Shown here one piece after another: positions 35,682 through 44,206 of a DNA stretch of 64,000 nt; the stretch's first letter is position 1, and each line of letters starts with the position of its first letter. Below the pieces are notes generated by a model, which saw nothing but the letters and a program-made list of their open reading frames with translations, was not told where the DNA came from and did not search any database. The stretch comes from Burkholderiaceae bacterium (lineage in GTDB: Bacteria; Pseudomonadota; Gammaproteobacteria; Burkholderiales; Burkholderiaceae_D), in NCBI GenBank assembly GCA_030157545.1, contig JAOAUN010000067.1, positions 1-64,000 on the forward strand, written 5' to 3'. The translations under genes and the position numbers were made by a program.

Positions 35682-36803
35682 ATGACAAATAAAATAGTCA
35701 TGTACGGCTGGCACTTGTCCTACTTCGCGGGCAAGGTACGCAGCTATCTGCATTACAAACGCATCCCGTTCATAGACCAGCCGGTCAATATGTATACGCT
35801 GCTGGTGCGCGGCAAACGCAAGACCGGCGTTGTGGTGATGCCAACCATAAAACTGCCGAATGATGAATGGTTGCAGGATTCCAGCGTCATCATCGAGCAT
35901 TTCGAGCAACGCATTGCGGCCTATCCGGTCATACCGGTCACGCCCGTGCAGCGCTTCACGGCATATCTGATGGAAGCCTGGGGCGACGAATGGTGGATTC
36001 CGATCGCCATGCATACGCGCTGGAATTATCCCGAAAACTATGCGTTGTTCGAGCGCGATGCCGGCTCGGCTTTGCTGCCGTATTTTCCGGCATTCTTGCA
36101 ACGCAAGGCCGCTGCTTTCATCGCCAGGAAATTGCGTGCCATGCTGCATACCGTTGGCATCCGTCCCGAGCAATACGAGACCATGAATTACTGGACCGAG
36201 CACATGCTTGATCTGTTCGATGCTCATTTTGCGCAGCATGCCTTTTTGCTCGGCGAGCATCCTACGCTGGCTGACTTTGGTCTGGTCGGCACCATGTACG
36301 GGCACTTGGGTCGTGACCCATGGCCGGCGCGTGAACTGATTGCGCCACGCCGGCACCTGCGAAACTGGATAGACCGGATGGCCGCACCGCCGCCTCGCGA
36401 TCCGTCGTCGGCGCCTGCGCAATTACTGGCAGACGACGCCATTGCCGAGTCACTGCTGCCGATATTGAAAATTATCTGTGCTGAATTTTTGCCGCAGCTA
36501 GAAGGCATCGCAGCGCAAGTCACGCAACTGCATGCCGGCTGGCCGGCCGGCAAACCGGTGCCGCGCATCTTGCGCGATGTAGAGACCACGATGGGTGGCA
36601 GAGTCTTCCGCCGCGCAGCCATGCCTTACACCTTGTGGATGGCGCAGCGTGCGCTGGATGTTTTGCATGCTATGCCTGACAACGAGAAGGAAAAAGTGCG
36701 GCAATACTTGCAGTCCATAGGCGGCGAGCGTTTGCTGACGATGAAGTTTCCGCGCCTGCGCCGGCATGGCGTGCGCGTAGAATTTGATGGAGAAGCCGCA
36801 TGA
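35682..36803 (+). CDS. Glutathione S-transferase family protein with long C-terminal domain
   Basis: A 373-residue protein. The N-terminal 80 residues form a thioredoxin-fold GST domain (VMYGWHLSYFAGKVRSYLHYK, VVVMPTIKLP, LQDSSVIIEHFE). The rest is helical, with the GST C-terminal signature HPTLADFGLVGTMYGHLGRDP near 220-240. It is longer than common GSTs (about 210 residues) because of some 100 further helical residues. I start at ATG 35682, after the SDR stop. GST-type proteins in catabolic clusters often cleave ethers or isomerise ring-opened products; none of that is shown here. Confidence 0.82.
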   Translation: MTNKIVMYGWHLSYFAGKVRSYLHYKRIPFIDQPVNMYTLLVRGKRKTGVVVMPTIKLPNDEWLQDSSVIIEHFEQRIAAYPVIPVTPVQRFTAYLMEAWGDEWWIPIAMHTRWNYPENYALFERDAGSALLPYFPAFLQRKAAAFIARKLRAMLHTVGIRPEQYETMNYWTEHMLDLFDAHFAQHAFLLGEHPTLADFGLVGTMYGHLGRDPWPARELIAPRRHLRNWIDRMAAPPPRDPSSAPAQLLADDAIAESLLPILKIICAEFLPQLEGIAAQVTQLHAGWPAGKPVPRILRDVETTMGGRVFRRAAMPYTLWMAQRALDVLHAMPDNEKEKVRQYLQSIGGERLLTMKFPRLRRHGVRVEFDGEAA

Positions 36804-37264
36804 AAAAATTAATGACTTCGCCCGCTTTAGTGGCCTCAGTAGTTTTGCTGGCTTCACTGGCCGGCACAGCCCAGGCTGCGCCAGATCCTGTTTTAGGCTT
36901 GTGGCTAACGACCGACGAGAAATCCAATAAACCGTCGGCCGTGGTAAAGCTTGAAGTGGTCGACGAGGTCTTGCACGGCACAATAGTCAAACTATTTCCG
37001 CAAGCGGGCGTGCCGGCCGATCCGGTCTGCAAGCTCTGCACTGACGAACGGCGAGACAAACCTGTTCTGGGCATGACCATACTGACTGGCCTGAAGCGAA
37101 CTGCCGCAGGAAATTGGTCGGGAGGCGAAATTCTCGATCCGAAAATCGGCAAAGTTTATAAAGTCAAACTCAGCGCTACAGAAAACAGCAAGACCATGGA
37201 AGTGCTTGGTTATGTGGGTGTGCCACTGATGGGTAAAACGCGCATCTGGCAGCGCGAACAATAA
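36800..37264 (+). CDS. DUF2147 secreted protein
   Basis: A 154-residue exported protein with a signal peptide ending AQAA and a DUF2147 domain: PVLGLWLTTDE at the start, the Cys pair CKLCTDERRDKP near 75, GMTILTGLK, and the C-terminal block LDPKIGKVYKVKLS...LMGKTRIWQR. The family is a small beta-barrel, lipocalin-like, of unknown function and common in proteobacteria. It overlaps the GST gene by 4 bp and lies 50 bp before a sulfatase gene, so it belongs to the catabolic run. Confidence 0.85.
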   Translation: MKKLMTSPALVASVVLLASLAGTAQAAPDPVLGLWLTTDEKSNKPSAVVKLEVVDEVLHGTIVKLFPQAGVPADPVCKLCTDERRDKPVLGMTILTGLKRTAAGNWSGGEILDPKIGKVYKVKLSATENSKTMEVLGYVGVPLMGKTRIWQREQ

Positions 37265-37316
37265 GTATTTATTTGAAAATGCCTGCAATGCAAGCAAAGC
37301 TCGAGGGAAATCGCTG

Positions 37317-38978
37317 ATGATGAAACGCATACTCTGGATCGTGGCCGCACTTTGCGCCTTACTGGTCGCCACTTTTTTCGCCGTCGGCAAGCGCGAAGGA
37401 GTCGCGATCCTCTACGTGAAGTACATCATGCGTACTGACCCGGCGCCAAACCGCGCTGTCGTCTGGCAGAACGGGCCAACAGAACCCGCAGCCACAAAAA
37501 AGAAACAACCCAATATCATCCTTATCGTCGCCGATGACCTCGGTTACAACGACATCACCTTGCGCCAGGGCGGCGTCGCCGGCGGCAGCGTGCCGACTCC
37601 GCATATTGATTCAATTGCGCATGACGGCGTTGATTTCTCTGCCGGCTATGCCGGCAATGCCACCTGTTCTCCTTCGCGTGCCGCATTGATGACGGGCCGC
37701 TATGCAACCCGCTTCGGTTTTGAATTCACGCCGGTGCCAAAACAGTTCATGAAAATGGTCGGCACTCACAGCGCACCCGGCGCAGTCAACCATGCCATTT
37801 ATCATGCCGAACGCGAACGTGACTTGCCACGCTACGAAGATGAGGGCATTCCGGTGTCGGAAGTCACGATTGGCAATCTGCTGCAAAAGGCGGGCTATCA
37901 CACGGTCCACATCGGCAAATGGCATCTGGGCGACAGCCCGCAGTTCCGTCCTTATGCACGCGGCTTCGACGAAGCGCTGAGCATGCCGCATGGCGGCTCG
38001 ATGTACATGCCGGCCAATGATCCGGGCGTGGTCAATTCAAAACAGGAATACGACCCGATTGATAAATTCATCTGGGCCGCGCATCCTTTCGGCGTGCGTT
38101 TCAATGACAGCCCCGTCTTCGCGCCCAAAGGCTATGTGACCGACTACCTCACCGATGAAGCGGTGAAGGTCGTCGCTGCCAACAAGAACCGTCCATTCTT
38201 CATGTACCTGGCCTACAACGCACCGCATACGCCGCTGCAGGCAACGCGCGCCGATTACGATGCACTCAGCCATATCAAAGACCCGACCTTGCGCGTGTAT
38301 GCGGCAATGATCCGCTCGCTGGACCGCAACATCGGCCGCGTACTGCAGTCATTGAAAGATCAGGGCATGGATCAGGACACGATAGTGATCTTCACCTCCG
38401 ACAATGGCGCTGCGCATTACATCGGCCTTGATGGATTGAACAAGCCTTACCGTGGCTGGAAAACCACTTATTTTGACGGTGGCGTGCGTGTGCCGTTTTT
38501 AATGCGCTGGCCCGGTGTGCTGCCGCGCGGCGCGACCTATGAATCGGCCGTCAGTCATTTCGACATCTTCGCCACGGCCGCTGCTGCAGCGGGCGCGACC
38601 TTGCCTTCAGACCGCATGATTGATGGCGTCAATCTGGTCCCGTATGTGCGCGGCGAACGCAGCGACCGTCCGCATGATGTGCTGTTCTGGCGCGGTGGTG
38701 ATTATCGTGCCGTACGCGCCGGCGACTGGAAGCTGCAAGTCAGCGCGCTACCTAACAAGGATTGGCTCTATAACCTGAAGAGCGATCCGGGCGAGAGAAA
38801 TAATCTGGCCGCCAGCCAGCCGGACAAGGTGAAAGAATTGAAAGCGCTGCTGCGCGATTTTGACAAACAACAGGCCAAGCCGCTCTGGCCGTCACTGGCA
38901 GAAGCGCCGATCCCGCTGGATAAAACCCTGCGCGACAAAATCAATGCCAACGATGAGTATGTGTACATTTCAAATTAA
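37317..38978 (+). CDS. Type I (formylglycine) sulfatase, exported
   Basis: A 553-residue alkaline-phosphatase-superfamily sulfatase. The metal-site Asp pair is in VADDLGYND (73-74), the nucleophile motif is CSPSR (Cys117), and IGKWHLG near 202 and FTSDNGA near 360 complete the site. The Cys in CxPxR must be oxidised to formylglycine; an enzyme for this is coded about 2.4 kb downstream. An N-terminal hydrophobic segment (4-23) exports or anchors it. It would hydrolyse a sulfate ester in the periplasm. There are two possible ATGs three bases apart at the start. Confidence 0.92.
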   Translation: MMKRILWIVAALCALLVATFFAVGKREGVAILYVKYIMRTDPAPNRAVVWQNGPTEPAATKKKQPNIILIVADDLGYNDITLRQGGVAGGSVPTPHIDSIAHDGVDFSAGYAGNATCSPSRAALMTGRYATRFGFEFTPVPKQFMKMVGTHSAPGAVNHAIYHAERERDLPRYEDEGIPVSEVTIGNLLQKAGYHTVHIGKWHLGDSPQFRPYARGFDEALSMPHGGSMYMPANDPGVVNSKQEYDPIDKFIWAAHPFGVRFNDSPVFAPKGYVTDYLTDEAVKVVAANKNRPFFMYLAYNAPHTPLQATRADYDALSHIKDPTLRVYAAMIRSLDRNIGRVLQSLKDQGMDQDTIVIFTSDNGAAHYIGLDGLNKPYRGWKTTYFDGGVRVPFLMRWPGVLPRGATYESAVSHFDIFATAAAAAGATLPSDRMIDGVNLVPYVRGERSDRPHDVLFWRGGDYRAVRAGDWKLQVSALPNKDWLYNLKSDPGERNNLAASQPDKVKELKALLRDFDKQQAKPLWPSLAEAPIPLDKTLRDKINANDEYVYISN

Positions 38979-38990
38979 TCAGGACGCAAC

Positions 38991-40070
38991 ATGAAAAAGA
39001 AATTACTGGCGGTCAGCGCGCTCGTACTGGCAAGCATTGCACTGGTCTTATGGTTCAATCAGGACAAGATCGGCATGCGTCTGGCGCAAAACCGTATTGC
39101 GGCGCTCAAACTCGGCGAAGACCCGATCGCCGCTCTGCCCGACGGCCTGCATGTCGGCCTGTGCGGCGCCGGCTCGCCCTTTCCTGACCCGCTGCGCAGC
39201 GGCCCCTGCACTGTCGTCATCGCTGGCAAACGCATGTTTGTGTTCGACGCCGGTTCCGGCGCCGCGCGCGGCATTGCCCGCATGCGCTTGAACAATGGCC
39301 AGATCGATGCGCTGTTCCTGACCCACTTTCACTCCGACCATATCGACGGCGTAGGCGAATTGCTACTGCAGCGCTGGGGTACTGCCGCCCATACCGATAC
39401 GCTGCCGGTGTATGGCCCGCCGGGCTTGCAGCAAGTCGTGGATGGTTTCCGGCAGGCTTATACGCCAGACAGTGGCTACCGCATTAAACATCACGGCGAG
39501 AAAATCATTCCGCCTTCCGGCTTTGGCGCGACTGCCCATATCTTTGACATGCCGACGGCCACCGCGCCACGCGTGGTGCTGGCCGAACCAGATCTGGAAA
39601 TCACTGCCTTTGCTGCCGACCATGACCCCGTGCATCCGTCCGTCGGCTACAAGATCCGCTACAAAGATCGCAGCGTCGTCATCAGCGGTGATACCAAAAA
39701 ATCAGAGAATGTCGCGCGCGCTGCCGCCAACGCCGACCTGTTGCTGCATGAAGCCTTGTCGCCCGCTTTATTGGGCTTGATTGAAGCCGGTTTTGCAGAT
39801 GCAAAACGCGACAACCTGCGCCAGATCATGCACGACGTGCTGGACTATCACACCACGCCAGAGCAAGCTGCCGAGGTCGCGCAGCAGGCTGGCGTACGCG
39901 CACTGGTACTCCACCATATCGTGCCGCCGTTGCCGTCGCGTGCATTGCATGCCGCGTTTCTGGGTGATGCCAAAAAACGCTTCGATGGCGCGCTGCAAAT
40001 AGGGCAGGATGGCGACTGGATCAGCCTGCCAGCTGGCAGCCGCTCGATTGACTTTTCAGTCCGGAACTAA
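38991..40070 (+). CDS. Metallo-beta-lactamase-fold hydrolase, RNase Z/arylsulfatase-like, exported
   Basis: A 359-residue exported protein with an N-terminal membrane segment (4-22) and a metallo-beta-lactamase fold. The zinc motif is THFHSDHIDG near 107-116, followed by FAADHDP, SGDTKKSEN and LHHIVPP as the later metal ligands. The closest known types are RNase Z-like arylsulfatases and lactonases. With sulfatase genes on both sides, a sulfate- or other-ester hydrolase acting in the periplasm is likely. It begins 13 bp after the sulfatase stop. Confidence 0.8.
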   Translation: MKKKLLAVSALVLASIALVLWFNQDKIGMRLAQNRIAALKLGEDPIAALPDGLHVGLCGAGSPFPDPLRSGPCTVVIAGKRMFVFDAGSGAARGIARMRLNNGQIDALFLTHFHSDHIDGVGELLLQRWGTAAHTDTLPVYGPPGLQQVVDGFRQAYTPDSGYRIKHHGEKIIPPSGFGATAHIFDMPTATAPRVVLAEPDLEITAFAADHDPVHPSVGYKIRYKDRSVVISGDTKKSENVARAAANADLLLHEALSPALLGLIEAGFADAKRDNLRQIMHDVLDYHTTPEQAAEVAQQAGVRALVLHHIVPPLPSRALHAAFLGDAKKRFDGALQIGQDGDWISLPAGSRSIDFSVRN

Positions 40071-40074
40071 GCGC

Positions 40075-41385
40075 ATGTCATTACCCGCCCGTGCTGTCGG
40101 AAAACTGGTTACCAGCCGCGTACTGCGCGCGCTGGGCTTTTCGCTGGCCGCCGCACGCCGGCGCCTGACTGGCGCGCCGGCACAGGTACATTATTTTCAT
40201 CAGGCGGATGATCCCTATTCGCATCTGATGTTGCAAGTGCTGCCACAGCTATTGCAACAGCACCGCATCACACTTGTGTTGCATCTGGTGCCGCCCCCAC
40301 ATGACGCCGCCGCACCCGATCGCGCCCGGCTGCAAGCCTGGTCGCGCCGCGATGCGGCCAGCTTGGCTTCACTGCTGCAACTTGAATTTACCGATTTGCA
40401 GCAACAGCCTTCGGCTGAAGCGATAGATCTGGCGAACCGCTGCCTGACACAACTTTTCACTTCAGCTGCCGGTACCCGCACCGCAATCGCACAAGCACTG
40501 GCGATAGGCCGCGCCTTATGGCGGCATGACATGGCAGCGCTGCAAAATTTTGAAACCGTGCCAAGTGGCCGGGCGTCACTGGTGCTGGCCGACGGCGCAG
40601 CGACCCGCAAGCAATTCGGTCACTATCTGGGCGGAACCTTATATTTCGAACGCGAATGGTATTGGGGTGTAGACCGCATCTGGTACCTGGATCAGCGGCT
40701 GCGGGAAGCCGGGCTGTCATGGCCTGACAACGCCGTGGCCAGTGCCCGCCTGCCTGCGCTGCAGTGGTGCACGCCGCCGGCATCCGAGCAAACAACAGAA
40801 CTGCATTTTTTTTGCTCTTTGCGCAGCCCCTATACGTACATCGCAGTCGCGCGTGTTATTGAACTGGCGCAGCATTATCGCGTGAAGCTCAAGCTGCGCT
40901 TCGTGCTGCCTATGGTGATGCGCGGGCTGCCGGTGCCAATCGAAAAGCGTCTCTACATCGTGCGCGATACCAAACGCGAAGCCGACACGCTAGGCCTGCG
41001 CTTTGGCGACATGTCGGATCCGGTTGGCCGCCCTACCGAGCGCGGACTCGCCGTGCTGAATCACGCTATCGCTGATGGCAAGGGTGCTGAATTCCTGTCT
41101 TCATTCATGCGCGGCGTCTGGTCTGAAGGAATTGACGCAGGCACTGACCAGGGCCTGCACAAAATCGCCGAGCGAGCCGGGCTTGATGCCGCGTTCGTTA
41201 CTGCTGCGCTGGCGGATGAATCATGGCGCGTCGTCGCCGAAGCAAACCGTGAAGACATGCTCGCTGCCGGACTGTGGGGCGTTCCCAGCTTCCGCGTCAA
41301 CGACCAGCCCGCTGTATGGGGGCAAGATCGCTTGTGCCTGATTGAGCGCGACCTGATCAACGCCATCAAGGCGGTGCCGGCATGA
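40075..41385 (+). CDS. Tandem DsbA-fold protein, 2-hydroxychromene-2-carboxylate isomerase-like
   Basis: A 436-residue protein that seems to hold two copies of the thioredoxin/kappa-GST fold. The first begins at about 36 (VHYFHQADDPYSHLMLQVLP). The second begins near 240 (LHFFCSLRSPYTYIAVARV), where the Ser-Pro-Tyr of the HCCA isomerase/GST-kappa active site is retained, and ends with GVPSFRVNDQ and WGQDRL. The family uses glutathione to isomerise ring-cleavage products. I start at ATG 40075, just after the previous stop. It overlaps the FGE gene by 4 bp. Confidence 0.78.
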   Translation: MSLPARAVGKLVTSRVLRALGFSLAAARRRLTGAPAQVHYFHQADDPYSHLMLQVLPQLLQQHRITLVLHLVPPPHDAAAPDRARLQAWSRRDAASLASLLQLEFTDLQQQPSAEAIDLANRCLTQLFTSAAGTRTAIAQALAIGRALWRHDMAALQNFETVPSGRASLVLADGAATRKQFGHYLGGTLYFEREWYWGVDRIWYLDQRLREAGLSWPDNAVASARLPALQWCTPPASEQTTELHFFCSLRSPYTYIAVARVIELAQHYRVKLKLRFVLPMVMRGLPVPIEKRLYIVRDTKREADTLGLRFGDMSDPVGRPTERGLAVLNHAIADGKGAEFLSSFMRGVWSEGIDAGTDQGLHKIAERAGLDAAFVTAALADESWRVVAEANREDMLAAGLWGVPSFRVNDQPAVWGQDRLCLIERDLINAIKAVPA

Positions 41386-42401
41386 CACTGCGCCGCTATC
41401 GCTTGCCGCTGATTGCGGTGCTGTTCATCATTGCCGTGCTCGCGGCCACCAGCTGGTGGTGGCTCGGGCACCGTGCCGTCGCAAACCCGCCGAGCATCGC
41501 TTGTAGCCTGCCTGTCGACAAGGCAGACACGCCGCATGCCGGCATGGTGTGGGTGCCGGCTGGCACTTACGTCGCCGGTGACAGCGTGTATCCGGAAGAA
41601 CAACCGGCGGGCAAAGTGCACGTTACCGGTTTCTGGATGGACCGCAGCGAAGTCAGCAATGACGCATTCGCTGCCTTTGTCAAAGCGACCGGCTATGTGA
41701 CTGTGGCTGAGCGCGCTGTCGACCTTGCCTTGCATACCGGTCTTCCGCCGGACATGCAGCAACCCGGCGCCGTGGTCTTCAGCATGCCGGACAAGATCAG
41801 CAACAGCGACGACATACGCCAGTGGTGGCGCTATGTGCCGGGTGCGAACTGGCGTCACCCCGGCGGCCCTGCGACATCCATAGACGGACACGGCGCCTAT
41901 CCGGTCGTGCATGTCACGTATGCCGATGCGCTCGCTTATGCAAAATGGAAAGGCCATGCATTGCCGTCTGAAGCGCAATGGGAATGGGCAGCACGTGGCG
42001 CTAAGTCGCAAGCTGCCGCCGACCATGCGCAACCGCTACAGGCCAATACATGGCAGGGTTTATTTCCGGTCGCAAATTCCAATGCTGACGGATACATCGG
42101 GCTTGCGCCTTCAGGCTGCTATGCGCCTAATGAACTGGGCCTGTTCGACATGATCGGCAATGTGTGGGAGCTGACCAGCGACGTCTATCTGCCTTATCAC
42201 AAAGGTGAAAACGAATCGCACGACCAGCTGCCACCGGAACTGCACACAGGTGCAGGCCAGCGTGTCATCAAGGGCGGGTCCTTTTTATGCGCGCCAAACT
42301 ACTGCATCCGCTACCGCTCAGCAGCGCGCCAGCCGCAGGATGAAGATCTGGCTGTCAGTCACCTCGGGTTTCGTACCGTGCTGATCGCACCGGGGCCTTG
42401 A
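41382..42401 (+). CDS. Formylglycine-generating enzyme (SUMF1-type), membrane-anchored
   Basis: A 339-residue FGE-sulfatase domain protein. It has the catalytic Cys pair Cys303 and Cys308 in FLCAPNYCIRYR, spaced as in human FGE, plus MVWVPAGTYVAGD near 55, LPSEAQWEWAARG near 194 and NVWELTSD near 260. It oxidises the Cys of the sulfatase CxPxR motif to formylglycine. An N-terminal hydrophobic helix (about 8-28) predicts export or anchoring; the bacterial FGEs I know best are cytosolic. It lies directly before one Cys-type sulfatase and downstream of another, which are its probable substrates. Confidence 0.9.
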   Translation: MTLRRYRLPLIAVLFIIAVLAATSWWWLGHRAVANPPSIACSLPVDKADTPHAGMVWVPAGTYVAGDSVYPEEQPAGKVHVTGFWMDRSEVSNDAFAAFVKATGYVTVAERAVDLALHTGLPPDMQQPGAVVFSMPDKISNSDDIRQWWRYVPGANWRHPGGPATSIDGHGAYPVVHVTYADALAYAKWKGHALPSEAQWEWAARGAKSQAAADHAQPLQANTWQGLFPVANSNADGYIGLAPSGCYAPNELGLFDMIGNVWELTSDVYLPYHKGENESHDQLPPELHTGAGQRVIKGGSFLCAPNYCIRYRSAARQPQDEDLAVSHLGFRTVLIAPGP

Positions 42402-44206
42402 AAAAATTTATGGAAACGAAAACCGGTATGAATAAAACGCTCCCTGTCTTACTGCTAAGTCTGTGTGCTGTTGCAGGCAATGTCGCCAGTGCTGCCGACA
42501 AATCTGCCTCCCGTCCCAACATCGTCGTGCTGCTGGCTGACGATTGGGGCTTCAGCGATGTCGGTGCTTTCGGCAGCGAGATCAAGACGCCCAACCTGGA
42601 TAGCCTGGCGCGCCATGGGATGAAGTTCTCAAACTTTCACGTCACCGCTTCCTGCTCGCCGACCCGCTCCATGCTGCTGACTGGCGTTGACAATCATTTG
42701 AATGGTGTCGGCAATATGCGAGAGACCATCCCGCAAGAACATGTAGGCCGCGCGGGTTATCTGAGCGTACTAAACAGGAATGTAGTGACGGTGGCGTCAC
42801 TATTGAAAGACAGTGGTTACCGTACCTACGTCGCCGGCAAGTGGCATGTGGGCAAAGAAGCGCATAACCTGCCCGACCAGCGCGGTTTTGATCATTCACT
42901 CGTACAGGGCGATAGCGGATCGGACAACTGGGAAACCGGCAAGCGCTATCTGGATTTGACCGACAAGGTTTACTGGTATGAAGACGGCAAGCCGGTGGTG
43001 ATGCCGACTGATTTTTATTCTTCAGAATTTTATATCGACAAAACTATCGCTTATATCCGTGCCGGAGCCGCACAGAAAAAACCGTTTTTTGCATATGTCG
43101 GCTTTCAGGCCAACCACATTCCGGTGCAGGCGCCGAAACAATTCATAGACAAATACAATGACTATTACAAAGATGGCTGGGATGCGCTGCGCCGCGAACG
43201 CCACAAGAAAGCCGTTGCGCTAGGTCTGATCCCCAAAGACGCGCCTATGGGCAAGATGGCAACGACTAAAGACTGGAATAGCTTGAGCGAGAAAGACAAG
43301 CAATTCCAGATCCGCAGCATGCAGGTGTATGCAGGCATGGCGGATGCGATGGACCATCATGTCGGCCGCCTGATCGCTGACTTGAAAAAGAACGGCGAGT
43401 ACGACAACACCGTCTTTGTTTTCTTGTCCGACAACGGTCCCGAAGCATCAGACCCGTATGCAATCACACTCGGCCGCTGGTGGCTGAACCTGTACTACAA
43501 CCATGACATTGAGAATCTCGGCGCCAAAGGAGCGTATAGCGTCATCGGCCCCAGCTGGGCGAATGCTGCGGCCACGCCGCTGAGCACGTATAAATTTTAT
43601 GCGGGCGAAGGCGGCATACGCACGCCGCTGATTATTTCCGGCGTGCGAGGCATGAAACAGAATGCGGTGCAATCCAACTTCACGCATATCAATGACATCG
43701 TACCGACCTTGCTCGACATCGCCGGAGTGGCGCAGCCGGGCGACAGCTACAAGGGCAACCGGATCGAGCGCATGACAGGCCGCAGCCTGTTGCCGGTACT
43801 GCAAGGCAGTGCAGCACGCGCGCATCCTGCCGACGAAGCAATCGGTTATGAATTGTCAGGTAACGCAGCACTATTCAAGGGCGACTTGAAGCTGGTGAAA
43901 AATATTGGGCCGGTCGGAGACGGCCAGTGGCATCTGTATGACATCAGCAAAGACCCGGGCGAGACTGCTGACCTGCAGTCCAGCCTGCCGCAGCAGTTTG
44001 CGCAGATGCAGCTCGATTATGCTGCCTATGCCAAGGCAAATGGTGTTTTGCCCATGCCGGATGGTTATGAGCCTACGCATCAGGTGGTGGTCAATGCAAT
44101 GATTAATGTGTATGTGCCGCGCTTCAAAGTACCGGCGCTGATCCTGCTGGCCGCGCTGGCAATTTGGGTCGCAGTACGAGTTCGGCGTCGGCGTAAACAC
44201 GTATGA
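42398..44206 (+). CDS. Type I (formylglycine) arylsulfatase with C-terminal membrane anchor
   Basis: A sulfatase of about 600 residues with LLADDWGFSD (metal Asp pair near 48-49), nucleophile CSPTR (Cys86), VAGKWHVG near 145 and FLSDNGPE near 345. Possible starts are a TTG that overlaps the FGE stop (TTGA), an ATG at 42410, and an ATG at 42428 that gives the cleanest signal peptide (NKTLPVLLLSLCAVAG...ASA). The C-terminus has a hydrophobic helix (VPALILLAALAIWVAV) and an RVRRRRKHV tail, so the enzyme is probably held in the membrane facing the periplasm. It is coupled to FGE upstream. Confidence 0.92.
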   Translation: MKKFMETKTGMNKTLPVLLLSLCAVAGNVASAADKSASRPNIVVLLADDWGFSDVGAFGSEIKTPNLDSLARHGMKFSNFHVTASCSPTRSMLLTGVDNHLNGVGNMRETIPQEHVGRAGYLSVLNRNVVTVASLLKDSGYRTYVAGKWHVGKEAHNLPDQRGFDHSLVQGDSGSDNWETGKRYLDLTDKVYWYEDGKPVVMPTDFYSSEFYIDKTIAYIRAGAAQKKPFFAYVGFQANHIPVQAPKQFIDKYNDYYKDGWDALRRERHKKAVALGLIPKDAPMGKMATTKDWNSLSEKDKQFQIRSMQVYAGMADAMDHHVGRLIADLKKNGEYDNTVFVFLSDNGPEASDPYAITLGRWWLNLYYNHDIENLGAKGAYSVIGPSWANAAATPLSTYKFYAGEGGIRTPLIISGVRGMKQNAVQSNFTHINDIVPTLLDIAGVAQPGDSYKGNRIERMTGRSLLPVLQGSAARAHPADEAIGYELSGNAALFKGDLKLVKNIGPVGDGQWHLYDISKDPGETADLQSSLPQQFAQMQLDYAAYAKANGVLPMPDGYEPTHQVVVNAMINVYVPRFKVPALILLAALAIWVAVRVRRRRKHV

